DNA of 64,000 bases, from assembly GCA_009781635.1 (NCBI GenBank), contig WQXU01000004.1, forward strand, positions 60,726 through 124,725, in the 5' to 3' direction. Below, piece by piece: positions 26,980 through 36,958 of the stretch. Numbering within the stretch: the first letter of the stretch is position 1; every line of letters begins with the position of its first letter. The stretch is from Treponema sp. (GTDB lineage: Bacteria; Spirochaetota; Spirochaetia; Treponematales; Breznakiellaceae). The notes beneath the pieces were generated by a model, which was given only the letters and a program-made list of their open reading frames with translations, did not search any database and was not told where the DNA came from. Both the position numbers and the translations under genes were made by a program.

Positions 26980-28164
26980 TTATCTAAGAAAATCTGAAAC
27001 TGTCTTTATTGCATAACCCTGTTCGGTAAAATGCCGGTGCTGCTCTTTTAAAAGGGGCGCCAGATTTTTTGACCAGGTATGGCCAATCATTACCGCGCTG
27101 CCGCTTCTCTGCGCTCTTGCAAGCCCCCCTGTAATAAAAGCCAGCATCGAATCTTTACTCTGCTCATTGTCAATAAACACATTTCTTTGCGCTATTTTCA
27201 TTCCCATAGTCTGAGCCACTTCCGGAACAACCGATTCAGGCGTCGTTCTTGAATCAAGGAAATAAAGGCCATTCTCGGCGCAGAACTCCAGAATCGTCTG
27301 CATCATTTCCCTGTCCATGGTTATTTTTGACCCCTGGTGATTGTTGATTCCCCTTACAGGTCCCACCTCCGAAACGTTACGCGCAAGTATTGTCCTTATT
27401 TCGCGCGCGCTCATACCCGAATAAATCGCTCCGGGGCCCGGCTCCTGCGCGCCTATTGCTTCCATTGGCTGATGAAGAATTACTTCCTTGCCTGCGGCTC
27501 TTATACGCCGCGCCGCTTCCGCAGAATACGGAAGAGCGGGCAAAACGGCAATTGTCAGGGGAAAGGGAATTTGCAAAAACGGCTCAAGTTCCGCAAGATT
27601 GTTTCCGGCATCATCTATAACAAATACTACAATCCCTTTATTTGCCTCAGCAGGCGCTTGAATTACAGCCGAAGAAGATGGCGCACTTTGAGTCTGAGCT
27701 GCGTTATTCTGCGCTGTCTGATTCTGAGCCGTGTTATTCTGAGCACTCTGGCTCTGCGCCGTGTTATTCTGTGCTGTGTTATTCTGTGCTGCATTATTCT
27801 GCGCTGTCTGATTTTGCGCCGCGTTATTCTGAGCTGGTCTTGAAGCGCCTGATTGCCTGTTTACAGGTACAGGATCAACTTTTGGCTCTGTAATAATTTC
27901 TATAGGAGGAGGTATTATATCATCTGTATCATCAATATGGCTTATATTTTCCTGTGACTCAGCTTCACTTTTATTATTTAATGATGAGTGAATCATTATA
28001 AATGTAAATGAAATGACAGCGGAGACTGCGACGATTACTCCAGCCAGCAAAAAAGCTTTTATTGCATCGGAAAATCCATTCTTTTTTCTTTTTTTAGGTG
28101 TCTTTTTAACGTTTTTTTTATGTTTTACGCTTTTTTTCATAATGCCTAACATGATTATCGGCAA
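26980..28164 (-). CDS. divergent polysaccharide deacetylase family protein with repeat linker
   Basis: A 394-residue protein. A very basic cytoplasmic head (residues 9-30, mostly Lys) is followed by one membrane helix (about 36-58), an acidic linker, ten pentapeptide repeats (111-160) and a YibQ-like divergent polysaccharide deacetylase domain (about 175-394). That domain has VVFVIDDAGNNLAELE, LTIAVLPALPYSAEA, EVILHQPMEA, GINNHQGSKIT, FLDSRTTPESV and VMIGHTWSKNLAPL. These hold the conserved Asp and His residues of the fold. It probably acts on glycan in the periplasm; substrate unknown. The start is TTG behind AAGGAT at 28164. ATGs at 28152 and 28140 are alternatives. Confidence 0.85.
   Translation of the reverse strand: MPIIMLGIMKKSVKHKKNVKKTPKKRKKNGFSDAIKAFLLAGVIVAVSAVISFTFIMIHSSLNNKSEAESQENISHIDDTDDIIPPPIEIITEPKVDPVPVNRQSGASRPAQNNAAQNQTAQNNAAQNNTAQNNTAQSQSAQNNTAQNQTAQNNAAQTQSAPSSSAVIQAPAEANKGIVVFVIDDAGNNLAELEPFLQIPFPLTIAVLPALPYSAEAARRIRAAGKEVILHQPMEAIGAQEPGPGAIYSGMSAREIRTILARNVSEVGPVRGINNHQGSKITMDREMMQTILEFCAENGLYFLDSRTTPESVVPEVAQTMGMKIAQRNVFIDNEQSKDSMLAFITGGLARAQRSGSAVMIGHTWSKNLAPLLKEQHRHFTEQGYAIKTVSDFLR
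27685..27834 (-). repeat. 15-bp tandem repeat encoding (A-Q-x-x-x)10
   Basis: Ten in-frame 15-bp units encode AQNNA, AQNQT, AQNNT, AQSQS and AQTQS variants. The array forms a flexible neutral linker between the membrane anchor and the deacetylase domain. Arrays of this kind change length by slippage, always in steps of five residues, so the frame is kept. Confidence 0.9.
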
Positions 28165-28203
28165 TATTTATCCTTAAAATACTGTGAAAACTGCGTATAA
28201 GTC

Positions 28204-28232
28204 TTGTGTAAATTAACTAAATTTAAGATAAT
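28204..28232 (+). promoter_or_regulatory. promoter of argG
   Basis: TTGTGT (28204-28209) and GATAAT (28227-28232) are separated by 17 bases. The predicted start of transcription near 28239 falls just before an ArgR-like palindrome. Confidence 0.45.
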
Positions 28233-28242
28233 TAGCAAGTTA

Positions 28243-28256
28243 TTAATAATTATTAC
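28243..28256 (+). promoter_or_regulatory. ArgR-like operator in argG leader
   Basis: TTAATAATTATTAC contains a 12-base perfect palindrome (TAATAATTATTA) and shares the core AATAATTAT with the box over the argC promoter. It lies between the predicted transcription start and the ribosome site of argG. AT-rich palindromes occur by chance in such leaders, so confidence is modest. Confidence 0.4.
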
Positions 28257-28269
28257 AGGAGTTTTTATA

Positions 28270-29553
28270 ATGAAAAAGAAAATCGTTTTAGCCTATTCAG
28301 GAGGGCTTGATACAACAGTTATCATTCCCTGGTTAAAAGAAAATCAGGATTGCGAAGTAATAGCTGTTTGCGTTGATGTGGGACAGACAGTTGACTGGAA
28401 GGCGATTCAAAAACGCGCGCTGACAGCAGGCGCAAGCGCATTCTATATCGAAGATGCAAAAAAAGATTTTGTAGAGCAGTACATCTGGCCCGCGCTGAAA
28501 GCAGGCGCCGTGTACGAAGATAAATATCTTTTGGGTACCTCCATGGCAAGGCCTCTTATTGCCAAAGTACTAGTTGATTATGCCCGAAGGGAAAAAGCCG
28601 CAGCCGTCGCGCATGGAGCAACCGGAAAAGGAAACGATCAGGTTCGTTTCGATCTTGGAATTATTGCCCTTGCTCCGGATTTGGAAATAATCGCTCCGTG
28701 GCGCATCTGGAAATTAAAAAGCCGTGAAGATGCAATGAGGTATCTTGCAAGAAGAAAACTACCCCTGCCTGTAAGCAAGAAAAAATCATACAAAAAAGAT
28801 GATAATCTCTGGCATGTTTCCCATGAAGGACTCGAACTTGAAGATCCGGCAGCGGAACCTCAATATAAGAAGCTGCTCTCCATGACAGTACTACCGGAAA
28901 AAGCTCCCAATAAACCGGAATACATAGAAATTGATTTTGAAAAAGGAATTCCGGCCGGACTTAACGGAAAAAAAATGGAAGGCCTGGCTCTTATAAATGC
29001 TCTTAATAAAATCGGCGGCGCCCATGGTATTGGCATTACTGACCTTGTGGAAAACCGCGTTGTCGGAGTAAAGTGCCGCGGCGTTTATGAAGCTCCGGGC
29101 GGTTCAATCCTCTACTTCGCTCACAAGGAACTTGAGCGCCTTTGCCTTGACAGGCAAACTTTTTCTTTTAAGCAGCAGGTTTCCGTAAGAATGAGCAAGC
29201 TTATTTACGGCGGCTTTTGGTTTACTCCCTTACGCGAGGCGCTCAGCGCTTTTGTAGACAGCACTCAGAATGCTGTGACAGGCAAGGTTAGGTTAAAATT
29301 GTACAAAGGCTCGATCATCGCCGCAGGCAGCACCTCTGTCAATTCACTTTACAATGCAAACCTTGCAAGTTTTACAACAGGTGAATTTTACAGCCATGCC
29401 GATGCTAAAGGCTTTGTAAAACTCTACGGACTTCCTGTTTTAGTTCATTCTCTTGTCAAAAAAGAAGAAAACAGCGGCACGGGCAAAAAGAAAGCAGCTT
29501 CGGCTAAAGCAAAAGCAGCAGGCAGCAAAAGAAAGACATCTGCAAAAAAATAA
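28270..29553 (+). CDS. argG: argininosuccinate synthase
   Basis: A 427-residue enzyme joining citrulline and aspartate with ATP. The PP-loop AYSGGLDTT (residues 8-16), [15 protein letters not shown], and [17 protein letters not shown] are diagnostic. I start at the ATG behind ACAGGAG, since translation further upstream would add a non-homologous leader. The last 31 residues are a Lys/Ala/Ser-rich tail ([20 protein letters not shown]) that ordinary ArgG lacks and that resembles a histone-like basic extension. With argC, argJ and argB 15 kb away, the steps seen are acetylation/transfer, phosphorylation, reduction and argininosuccinate formation; argD, argF and argH are not in the window. Confidence 0.95.
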   Translation: MKKKIVLAYSGGLDTTVIIPWLKENQDCEVIAVCVDVGQTVDWKAIQKRALTAGASAFYIEDAKKDFVEQYIWPALKAGAVYEDKYLLGTSMARPLIAKVLVDYARREKAAAVAHGATGKGNDQVRFDLGIIALAPDLEIIAPWRIWKLKSREDAMRYLARRKLPLPVSKKKSYKKDDNLWHVSHEGLELEDPAAEPQYKKLLSMTVLPEKAPNKPEYIEIDFEKGIPAGLNGKKMEGLALINALNKIGGAHGIGITDLVENRVVGVKCRGVYEAPGGSILYFAHKELERLCLDRQTFSFKQQVSVRMSKLIYGGFWFTPLREALSAFVDSTQNAVTGKVRLKLYKGSIIAAGSTSVNSLYNANLASFTTGEFYSHADAKGFVKLYGLPVLVHSLVKKEENSGTGKKKAASAKAKAAGSKRKTSAKK

Positions 29554-29599
29554 TTTTTCCCAATTGTTGTGCGCTCCTGCTGATCTTTTTGGAGGAAAA

Positions 29600-32209
29600 A
29601 TGAACGAGTTCCTGGCAGACAAGGCAGAATTGACAAGCCGTTACGGAGTTGATATAAATGACGGCCTTACAGATGAAAAAGTATTAGAAAATGCTGCCAG
29701 GTACGGCTATAATTTCTTAACACGGACAAAACCTGAATCACTTTTAAAACGCATTTGGGTATCTGTTACAGAACCCATGATCCTCCTTCTTGTATTGGCA
29801 GCTTCAATTGCGCTTATCGTAAACATTCTAAGTGCCGCTACAGGCGGAGAAACAGATATATTAAAAGTAATTGGAATTTTTGCTGCAATCTCCATTTCCG
29901 TTGTAATTACTGTGGCGATGGAAGGCAAGAGCGCAAAGGCTTTTGAAGCCCTGAACAGAATTAATGAAGACATTGTTGTCAAGGCATTGCGCAATAAAAC
30001 AGCCGTCATGTTAAATCAGCGCGATATTGTTACAGGCGATATCCTTCTGCTGTCAACCGGTGATAAAATTCCCGCCGACGGAAGACTGCTGGAAAGCACA
30101 CAGCTTGCATCGGATGAGTCCGCGCTTACAGGAGAAAGCATTCCTGCAAAAAAGAATGCTTCTTTAATAATAACAGATGAAAAGACCCCTCTTGCAGAAC
30201 GGTATAACATGCTGTATTCAGGGACATTTATTACAAACGGTTTCGGCAAACTGCTTGTAACCGCAGTCGGCGGCAAAACTGAATTCGGCAAAATTGCAAG
30301 TGAACTTTCAGACTCGCAAAAAACCACTACCCCCTTGCAGGAACGTCTTGGAAGAATGGGCAAGCTGATTGCGTTAGCCGGTATAATCGCCGCCGCAGTA
30401 CTTTTTACTTTTCAGTTAATATCATTTGCGCAAACCGGCAGCATGACATTTAAAAACATTATGGACGCTTTTTTGCTAAGCATTGTCCTTATTGTAGCCG
30501 CAGTGCCTGAAGGACTGCCTGCAATTGTAGCTGTCTCTCTCTCCCTTAACATTATCAAACTATCAAAACAGAACGCCCTTGTAAAAAAAATTATCGCATC
30601 CGAGACCGTCGGCTGCATTAATGTGATCTGCTCTGATAAGACAGGAACATTGACAGAAAACAAAATGACTGTAAACGGTGAAATAAAAAACGAAAATATT
30701 TTACGTAATATCTGCGTTAACAGTACGGCGGAACTCGGCAAAGGCGGCCTTTTCATAGGCAATCCTACAGAGTGCGCGCTTTTAACGGCAGCGGAAAAAG
30801 CCGGCTGGGATTACAGTGAAAAACGTAAAAATGAAAATATTGCGCATGTGTTCCCTTTCTCATCCGAGAAAAAAAACATGACAACAATTATGCAGGACAA
30901 AGACTCATTTACAGCTTACAGCAAGGGCAGCCCTGAAAAAATATTTATGCTTTGCGGCATGAACGAAAATTCAAAAAAAGACATAGAGGAGCAGATTACT
31001 TTCTGGCAGAAGAAAGCATGCAGGATTATAGCATTTGCAAGCAGAAAATTTACTTTTAAACCTGAATTTGACGAATATTCCATAGAGAGCGATATGACTT
31101 TTGACGGGTTTGCCGCTATTTCCGATCCGCTGCGCTCAGATGTTTTTGATGCAGTAAATCAATGCCGTCTTGCAGGCGTTGGAATCAAGATCCTTACAGG
31201 AGACAATATTGTTACAGCTGCCGCAATCGCAAATGAGCTTGGCGTTTTATGCGATGATCAGGTAGCAGTTGAAGCGCGTGAAATTGAATCGCTCTGCGAC
31301 GATGAACTTGTAAAAAAACTTGCGTCCATTGCCGTTATTGCGCGCAGCACTCCCTCAATTAAAATGCGTGTTGTAAATTTATTAAAGGCACAGGGAAATG
31401 TTGTAGCGGTTACAGGAGACGGTATAAACGATGCGCCTGCTTTAAAAAATGCGGATGTTGGAATTGCTATGGGCATATCCGGCACTGAAGTTTCCAAGGA
31501 AGCAAGCGATATAGTTCTTTTAGACGATTCATTTGCAACAATTGTTAAGGCAATCCGCTGGGGAAGAGGCATCTATGAAAACTTCAAGCGCTTCATTTGC
31601 TTCCAGTTAACTGTAAATGCGGCCGCTGTTATAACGGTGCTTGTCTCTACAACCATCCTGGGTTTGCAAACGCCTTTGTCTGCCCTGCACTTGCTGTGGA
31701 TTAACATAATCATGGACGGCCCTCCGGCGCTGGCACTTGGCCTTGAACCAATTCACAGCGATCTTATGAAAAGGCCTCCTGTAAAACGAAACGAAAACAT
31801 CCTTTCCAGAGCCTTATTAATCCGTATTTTTTTAAGCAGTTTATATATTTCTGTAATATCAATTTTACAGCACAAACTTGACATTTTAAACGCAGGAGAG
31901 CAATACTCATCTACAGTTGTCTTTGCCTTGTTCGCGCTCTTTGCGCTTTTTAACGCATTTAACTGCCGCGAACTTTTTACAACGGCAATCTCAAAACATT
32001 TTACTAAAAATAAATTAATGCTTGCAGTTACAACTACTACCATAATTCTGCAGGTATTAATCATTCAATTTGCAGGAGCAGTCTTTGGTACAGTCCCTAT
32101 GCCGCTTGAATTATGGGGAAGAATATTCGCAGTTGCATTCAGCATTATTGTATTATCTGAAATTATAAAACTGATTCTTCGCTGCATGATAAAGACAGAA
32201 AAAATGTAA
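29600..32209 (+). CDS. P2-type Ca2+-transporting ATPase
   Basis: An 869-residue P-type ATPase. The N-terminal cation-ATPase segment is followed by the TGES actuator motif (ALTGESIPAKK), PEGLP in membrane helix 4, the phosphorylation site D346 in CSDKTGTLTENKMT, the KGSPEKIF nucleotide domain, and GDGINDAPALKNADVGIAMG. The C-terminal helices include NIIMDGPPALALGLEP. PEGLP plus the overall pattern indicates a Ca2+ (PMR1/SERCA-like) exporter rather than a heavy-metal pump. I start at the ATG behind GGAGG at 29600. The longer frame would overlap argG and add a Lys-rich leader that is just argG read in another frame. Confidence 0.92.
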   Translation: MNEFLADKAELTSRYGVDINDGLTDEKVLENAARYGYNFLTRTKPESLLKRIWVSVTEPMILLLVLAASIALIVNILSAATGGETDILKVIGIFAAISISVVITVAMEGKSAKAFEALNRINEDIVVKALRNKTAVMLNQRDIVTGDILLLSTGDKIPADGRLLESTQLASDESALTGESIPAKKNASLIITDEKTPLAERYNMLYSGTFITNGFGKLLVTAVGGKTEFGKIASELSDSQKTTTPLQERLGRMGKLIALAGIIAAAVLFTFQLISFAQTGSMTFKNIMDAFLLSIVLIVAAVPEGLPAIVAVSLSLNIIKLSKQNALVKKIIASETVGCINVICSDKTGTLTENKMTVNGEIKNENILRNICVNSTAELGKGGLFIGNPTECALLTAAEKAGWDYSEKRKNENIAHVFPFSSEKKNMTTIMQDKDSFTAYSKGSPEKIFMLCGMNENSKKDIEEQITFWQKKACRIIAFASRKFTFKPEFDEYSIESDMTFDGFAAISDPLRSDVFDAVNQCRLAGVGIKILTGDNIVTAAAIANELGVLCDDQVAVEAREIESLCDDELVKKLASIAVIARSTPSIKMRVVNLLKAQGNVVAVTGDGINDAPALKNADVGIAMGISGTEVSKEASDIVLLDDSFATIVKAIRWGRGIYENFKRFICFQLTVNAAAVITVLVSTTILGLQTPLSALHLLWINIIMDGPPALALGLEPIHSDLMKRPPVKRNENILSRALLIRIFLSSLYISVISILQHKLDILNAGEQYSSTVVFALFALFALFNAFNCRELFTTAISKHFTKNKLMLAVTTTTIILQVLIIQFAGAVFGTVPMPLELWGRIFAVAFSIIVLSEIIKLILRCMIKTEKM

Positions 32210-32246
32210 TTATTACTGTAATATCTATAAATTCCGATAATATATC

Positions 32247-33356
32247 ATGAAAAAATGTCTTGTATCCTTTTTAATTTTTGCTTTTTTTGGCATTTCCGTT
32301 TACGCGCAGGATTTAAGCATTGCTTCCGGTGATTTACTGCTGGAATTAAGGGCAGAAGGCGGATTCCACCTTTTTATAAGGAAAAAACCTGATATCTCAT
32401 CTGTGCTTTTAACGGAATCAACAAGAGATCCGAATATGAGAGCCGACAATTACGCATACCGTGCCGGTGAATGGAACCCTGTAAACGGCAATGAGACTCG
32501 TCTTTTAAATGGTGTGCCAATTCCCAGGGAAAGCAGAATATACTCACTTATTTCTTCCACTGTTGTTAATCATCCTGTTCTTGGGCAAGTCTTTCACATC
32601 TACATGCCTTACATGCTCTATTACGGCTATGAAGGAGGCCGGCACGGGGAAGTTTATCTTACAGACGGAACTTTTTTAAATATCAGAGCTTTTGCGCTGC
32701 CCTACGCTGATTACCGCGGCGCATTCAGAGATAATCCTTTTATTCTGGAAGCAAAACAGGAAGCTCCTCCGGGACCGCCTGCGGGTATCTATATTCCTGA
32801 AGCGCTGGAAGCATTCAGGGAAATAGCAAGATCAGGCAGCGGTGAATTAATAACGATTCAAAACCCCGATGATATCGTAAATCAAATAAAAACAGTACTG
32901 GAAACGGAAAGGGGTAAAACCCTTGATCTTGTTATCTGCATTGATACTACAAACAGTATGAAAAAATACATAGATCCGCTACGTGAAAAGCTAATTCCCA
33001 TGCTCCAGGAAATGCTGGGCGGATTTCCTTCTTTCAGGATTGGCATGGTTCAATTTAAAGATTATTATGATACTTACCTTACAAGGGTTATTCCGTTTAC
33101 AAATGACTTTGCGCGTTTTCAGCGGGATCTAAATGCCATACGCGTTCAGGGCGGAGGCGATATACCGGAAGCGGTTTATGAGGCTCTTTTTGACGGAGCA
33201 ACGAGGTTTCCATGGGAAGCGCAGGCAAGACTGATGATTTTAATCGGCGATGCTCCCCCGCATCCAAGGCCAAGGGGAAAAATAACAAAGGAAATGGCGC
33301 ATAACGAAGCTGCGCAAAGAAATATAAAAGTACATGCGATGATTTTACCGCATTAG
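32247..33356 (+). CDS. secreted von Willebrand factor A-domain protein
   Basis: A 369-residue protein with a signal peptide (MKKCLVSFLIFAFFGISVYA). The N-terminal region of unknown fold (about 22-215) is rich in beta strands. It is followed by a vWA domain from about residue 225. The metal site DTTNS (LVICIDTTNSMKKYI), the downstream GGDIPEAVYEALF and LMILIGDAPPH are the expected MIDAS elements. It is probably periplasmic or surface-exposed and mediates Mg-dependent protein contact. It precedes uppP by 12 bases and may be co-transcribed. Confidence 0.85.
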   Translation: MKKCLVSFLIFAFFGISVYAQDLSIASGDLLLELRAEGGFHLFIRKKPDISSVLLTESTRDPNMRADNYAYRAGEWNPVNGNETRLLNGVPIPRESRIYSLISSTVVNHPVLGQVFHIYMPYMLYYGYEGGRHGEVYLTDGTFLNIRAFALPYADYRGAFRDNPFILEAKQEAPPGPPAGIYIPEALEAFREIARSGSGELITIQNPDDIVNQIKTVLETERGKTLDLVICIDTTNSMKKYIDPLREKLIPMLQEMLGGFPSFRIGMVQFKDYYDTYLTRVIPFTNDFARFQRDLNAIRVQGGGDIPEAVYEALFDGATRFPWEAQARLMILIGDAPPHPRPRGKITKEMAHNEAAQRNIKVHAMILPH

Positions 33357-33368
33357 GGAGCATGAGTA

Positions 33369-34202
33369 ATGAGCATTATAGAAGCAATAATACTGGGAAT
33401 TATACAGGGATTAACGGAGTTTCTGCCTGTCAGCAGTTCCGGACACCTTGTGCTTTTGCAAAAGGCATTCGATATAAAGGAGCCTTCCCTATTTTTTGAC
33501 ACAATGCTTCATGCAGGAACATTGATTGCGGTTTTTATTGTTCTATGGAAGGATATTTGGGGAATACTTAAAAAACCTTTTCAGAAACTTACGCTCTTTT
33601 TAATACTGGCGACAATTCCGGCTGTGATTACAGCCCTTTTATTTAAGGATTCTATAGAAAACATTTTCAACACAGCGCAATTTTTGGGCTGGTGTTTTCT
33701 TATCACCACTGTACTGCTTGTAACTGCGGAACTTCTTTCAAGGCGTTATGCGAAGCAAAAAGACACATGCGATGTTCAAATCAATTTTAAAAATATTGAA
33801 AATATGAGTTTTATTGACGCCTTGATAATCGGCATTATGCAGGCAATCGCAATTCCTCCAGGAATATCCCGTTCGGGAGCGACAATAAGCGGCGCTCTTT
33901 TTCGTAAACTTGACCGTGATTTTGCAGCGCGTTTTTCATTCCTTCTTTCTATTCCGGCAATTTTGGGCGCTGTTGTACTGCAAACAAAGGATCTTGCCGG
34001 AGGCAAAGCTGCGGATTACAGTATCGGCGCAGCAGCTGTTATAGCAGGGACTCTAACAGCGGCAATTACAGGTTTTTTTGCAGTCAAGTTTATGTTAAAA
34101 ATAATCAGGGAAAAATCACTTTTTGGTTTTGCAATTTATACAGGGATACTTGGTTTACTTATATTGATTGATCAGGTTGCAACAAAAATATTATTTCATT
34201 AA
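33369..34202 (+). CDS. uppP: undecaprenyl-diphosphatase
   Basis: A 277-residue integral membrane phosphatase (BacA family) that recycles the lipid carrier for peptidoglycan. The two signature regions are present: QGLTEFLPVSSSGHLVLLQ at the N-terminus and IPPGISRSGATISGALF. Several hydrophobic helices span the rest. GGAGC precedes the ATG. The 3' end overlaps the convergent DUF1576 gene by 12 bases. Confidence 0.96.
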   Translation: MSIIEAIILGIIQGLTEFLPVSSSGHLVLLQKAFDIKEPSLFFDTMLHAGTLIAVFIVLWKDIWGILKKPFQKLTLFLILATIPAVITALLFKDSIENIFNTAQFLGWCFLITTVLLVTAELLSRRYAKQKDTCDVQINFKNIENMSFIDALIIGIMQAIAIPPGISRSGATISGALFRKLDRDFAARFSFLLSIPAILGAVVLQTKDLAGGKAADYSIGAAAVIAGTLTAAITGFFAVKFMLKIIREKSLFGFAIYTGILGLLILIDQVATKILFH

Positions 34203-35486
34203 AAAGTATTTTTTTATTTTAAGCCTAACCTTGGTATTTAGTGTCTTGGATGCAATAATTATAGGCAGTATTAATACGGCAATAAAGCTCCCCGCAAATC
34301 CGTTATTATAAAGATTCAATCCGCCGTTTACATCTCCAATAAATATTGCAATTGAAACATGCAGAAAACCTGTGATAATACCCCAGTGCCATCCGAATTT
34401 TCCCGCAATTGGAGCCAGTCCTGTAGAAAAAAGAATTGCAAGGGTATTTACAGAAGCTGTTCTGTCAAGATGATTAAGATATACGGCAATAATGCTTCCC
34501 AATATAATCGGAGTTGCATTTTTAATATGTTTGCCGCAGGCCGCAAAACCTGATACTGTAAATATTCCTCCCAGTATAGGGCCGTTTATGGGTTTTCCGA
34601 GCACAAGCATCACGCTTGTAGAGATTATGCACATAATGCCAATATTTATATAACATGTACTATGGTACTTTGTAAGATAATCGCAGTCATCAGGGTCTTT
34701 TTCATTTATCAGGTTTAATAGTTTTTTCAGGGCATTGCCGGGTTTATCCGTAACTATTCCATAAACAATCAGCCCAAATGCAATTGAATATGCAAGTATT
34801 GCAAGCTGATATGTATGGCTTGTATCCCATAAATTTTCCGGTATTATTTCTATTCCTATGCTCCTTAAAAAACCTGCAAACATTGTAGCAATGAAACCTC
34901 CGGCAATTCCTCCGTTATAAAGGCAGTAATGGTTATGCATCACCTTTACATAATCTGCAATTACAGGAAAAATAAAACCTGCAAATATCCCGATACCGTA
35001 TGCGGCGATTATTTTGAATATGCTTGTGCTTTCGTCCAAAAAAGCAACTTCGCTTACTATTGGAGCAATTGTCGTTGAGACCATTGCAAAGATTACCATT
35101 TCAGAAAATTTCTTGCCTGTAATTTTACCGTAAAACCAGACGCCTGCCATAATGGGAAGCGTATTAAACATATTTTTTCCAAAGAGTGAAAAACCTATCG
35201 TAAGAAAAAGTGATGCGATAATTTTTCCGTTGGGATCGCGCTTGTTAAGCACAAGAAGGAATAAATTAAAAATAACAAGGATTGACGAGTTTACAAGCGC
35301 AGCTCCAATACCTGCAAGTTCAATATAATCGGTTATTAAAACGCTTCTTGAAGTATGTATCTTAAAGTAACCTTCCAGGATTTGCTGCGGAGTATCCTGG
35401 CAAAATGCCACTATAATGAACAATACGCAAATACAAAACATAATATAATAATCAACAGGTATTCTATATTTGTCTTCTTTTTGCAC
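34191..35486 (-). CDS. DUF1576 family integral membrane protein
   Basis: A 431-residue polytopic membrane protein with about a dozen hydrophobic segments. It shows the pattern I associate with DUF1576: a repeated Gly-rich motif YNGGIAGGFIATMFAGFLRS in the first half and YNNGFAGSFIAVLILPI in the second, which suggests an internal duplication as in transporters. Substrate and direction are unknown. The gene has its own 158-base upstream region and converges with uppP. Confidence 0.75.
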   Translation of the reverse strand: MQKEDKYRIPVDYYIMFCICVLFIIVAFCQDTPQQILEGYFKIHTSRSVLITDYIELAGIGAALVNSSILVIFNLFLLVLNKRDPNGKIIASLFLTIGFSLFGKNMFNTLPIMAGVWFYGKITGKKFSEMVIFAMVSTTIAPIVSEVAFLDESTSIFKIIAAYGIGIFAGFIFPVIADYVKVMHNHYCLYNGGIAGGFIATMFAGFLRSIGIEIIPENLWDTSHTYQLAILAYSIAFGLIVYGIVTDKPGNALKKLLNLINEKDPDDCDYLTKYHSTCYINIGIMCIISTSVMLVLGKPINGPILGGIFTVSGFAACGKHIKNATPIILGSIIAVYLNHLDRTASVNTLAILFSTGLAPIAGKFGWHWGIITGFLHVSIAIFIGDVNGGLNLYNNGFAGSFIAVLILPIIIASKTLNTKVRLKIKKYFLMK

Positions 35487-35644
35487 TATTCTACCTCTTG
35501 AGGCTTTTTTTTATCTTGAATCTAACCAAAAACTGTATAAATGGCTGTTCAGGCAAGTTTTTTGTTTAATTTAAAGTATACGGCATATTCCTGTTTCCCG
35601 CAAGTTATAATTTAATGCCTTTTATTAAATAAGGTGCTAATGAT

Positions 35645-36925
35645 CTAATTTTTTCGTTCTTTCTTCCTTGCGCGCTTGTCTTCATACATTTTTTCATCAG
35701 CAATACTCAAGATTTCGCTTGCAGATAAATTATTATTCTTTTCAACCGCGGCAATCCCAAAACTGAAACTGTACGGATACTTTTTTTTCTTTAAGCTTTC
35801 ATCATTTAAAAAATTGTCATATATTTTTTTCATTGCAGTGAAGGCTTCATCATAATTTATGTCCGATGCAAGCACCATAAACTCATCACCGCCAATACGG
35901 CAGACAACTGTATCTGTTTTTGTTATGTCCTTTTTTGAATTATCATTAGCTGCAGTTCTTTCTGCATATGATACGGCGGAAAATGTTTTTAAATATTTTG
36001 CGGCATTAAAAATATAATTATCGCCTTCCTTATGACCAAATTCGTCATTAATATATTTAAGGCCGTCCAAATCAGCGAAAACAAGCGAAAAACGCCTTTT
36101 TTCATGGAGCCAGCTGTCCAGCGTAAGCATTCCGAATGCCCTGTTATACAACTGCGTAATATTATCCCTGTACGCATGATTTTCCAGCTCTTCTATTTTA
36201 CTTTTTGTCGCGCTTATATCACTAATTGTATAAACTTCCGCATTTGTATTTTTCCATTCAAGGGAATAAGTTCTGATCATAAAATAGCGTACATGTCCGC
36301 CCTGTAAATAAATTACTTCAAATTCCTGTCCGTCATTGGCAGTTTCCCGTCCTGAAATTGTTTTAATCAGATTATCAAGATAGCCTGAATCGTTATTTAC
36401 TTCGTTTTTGGCTATATCATTCATAAGAAGTATTTTCCGCGTATTTTTATCTATAACAATAATCTGCTGAGGCACATATTGCATAAGAGCGGAAAGAAGT
36501 AAATTGCCCTGTTCCAGCGATTTTGATTTTTTTTGGATTTGATTAATTTCACATTCAAGCTTTTTCTGCCTTTCTGCAAGCTGTTCTACCATCGTATTGA
36601 AAGCATTGGAAAAATCACCCATAAATGCGATGCGCTGCGAATAATCGCCTTTTGCAATCTGCTGAGCCTGCCATGTAAGGTGTTTTAAAGATGCATGCAA
36701 AGATTTCAACGGGGCGGCAATTTCATTGCCGCGGGAAGGAAGCTTGCCTGTCAGATCTCCCTTTGATAAAGCATGCGCAAGCGCCTTTGTTTCCATTACG
36801 CATTCTGTAAAATAAAGCAGTCCGCTTCCAAAAACCCTGTAATCATCCGGAAGATCATCTATATTTAAAACAGCTTTTTCAGGATCATATAGCACGTCAC
36901 GCAGATAATTAAATAAAACCTCCAT
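35645..36925 (-). CDS. HAMP-like, PAS and GGDEF diguanylate cyclase
   Basis: A 426-residue cytoplasmic protein. HAMP-like helices (about 35-125) are followed by a PAS domain (about 145-240) and a GGDEF domain (about 250-420). The active-site loop RIGGDEF (345-349 for GGDEF) and the Mg/GTP residues FADLDGLKYINDEFGH are intact, so it should make c-di-GMP. The RxxD inhibitory site upstream is not recognisable (KTD in its place), so product inhibition may be absent. It is the last gene of the hemerythrin/kinase/V4R block and follows the V4R gene by 33 bases. Confidence 0.9.
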   Translation of the reverse strand: MEVLFNYLRDVLYDPEKAVLNIDDLPDDYRVFGSGLLYFTECVMETKALAHALSKGDLTGKLPSRGNEIAAPLKSLHASLKHLTWQAQQIAKGDYSQRIAFMGDFSNAFNTMVEQLAERQKKLECEINQIQKKSKSLEQGNLLLSALMQYVPQQIIVIDKNTRKILLMNDIAKNEVNNDSGYLDNLIKTISGRETANDGQEFEVIYLQGGHVRYFMIRTYSLEWKNTNAEVYTISDISATKSKIEELENHAYRDNITQLYNRAFGMLTLDSWLHEKRRFSLVFADLDGLKYINDEFGHKEGDNYIFNAAKYLKTFSAVSYAERTAANDNSKKDITKTDTVVCRIGGDEFMVLASDINYDEAFTAMKKIYDNFLNDESLKKKKYPYSFSFGIAAVEKNNNLSASEILSIADEKMYEDKRARKKERKN

Positions 36926-36958
36926 TATGGACTCCTTTTCATCCTCCGTCCGTATTTA

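Noticed and set aside
27337..27893. Plus-strand ORFs of 168, 83 and 76 codons opposite the deacetylase
   Set aside because: They are shadows of the deacetylase coding strand and its 15-bp repeat, giving repetitive peptides without start signals.
28204..28269. Longer argG start at 28204
   Set aside because: The added residues do not match the family, cross the predicted promoter and operator, and the ATG at 28270 has a good ribosome site.
29453..29599. Longer P-type ATPase start inside argG
   Set aside because: The Lys-rich leader is only the basic tail of argG read in another frame; the ATG at 29600 has GGAGG.
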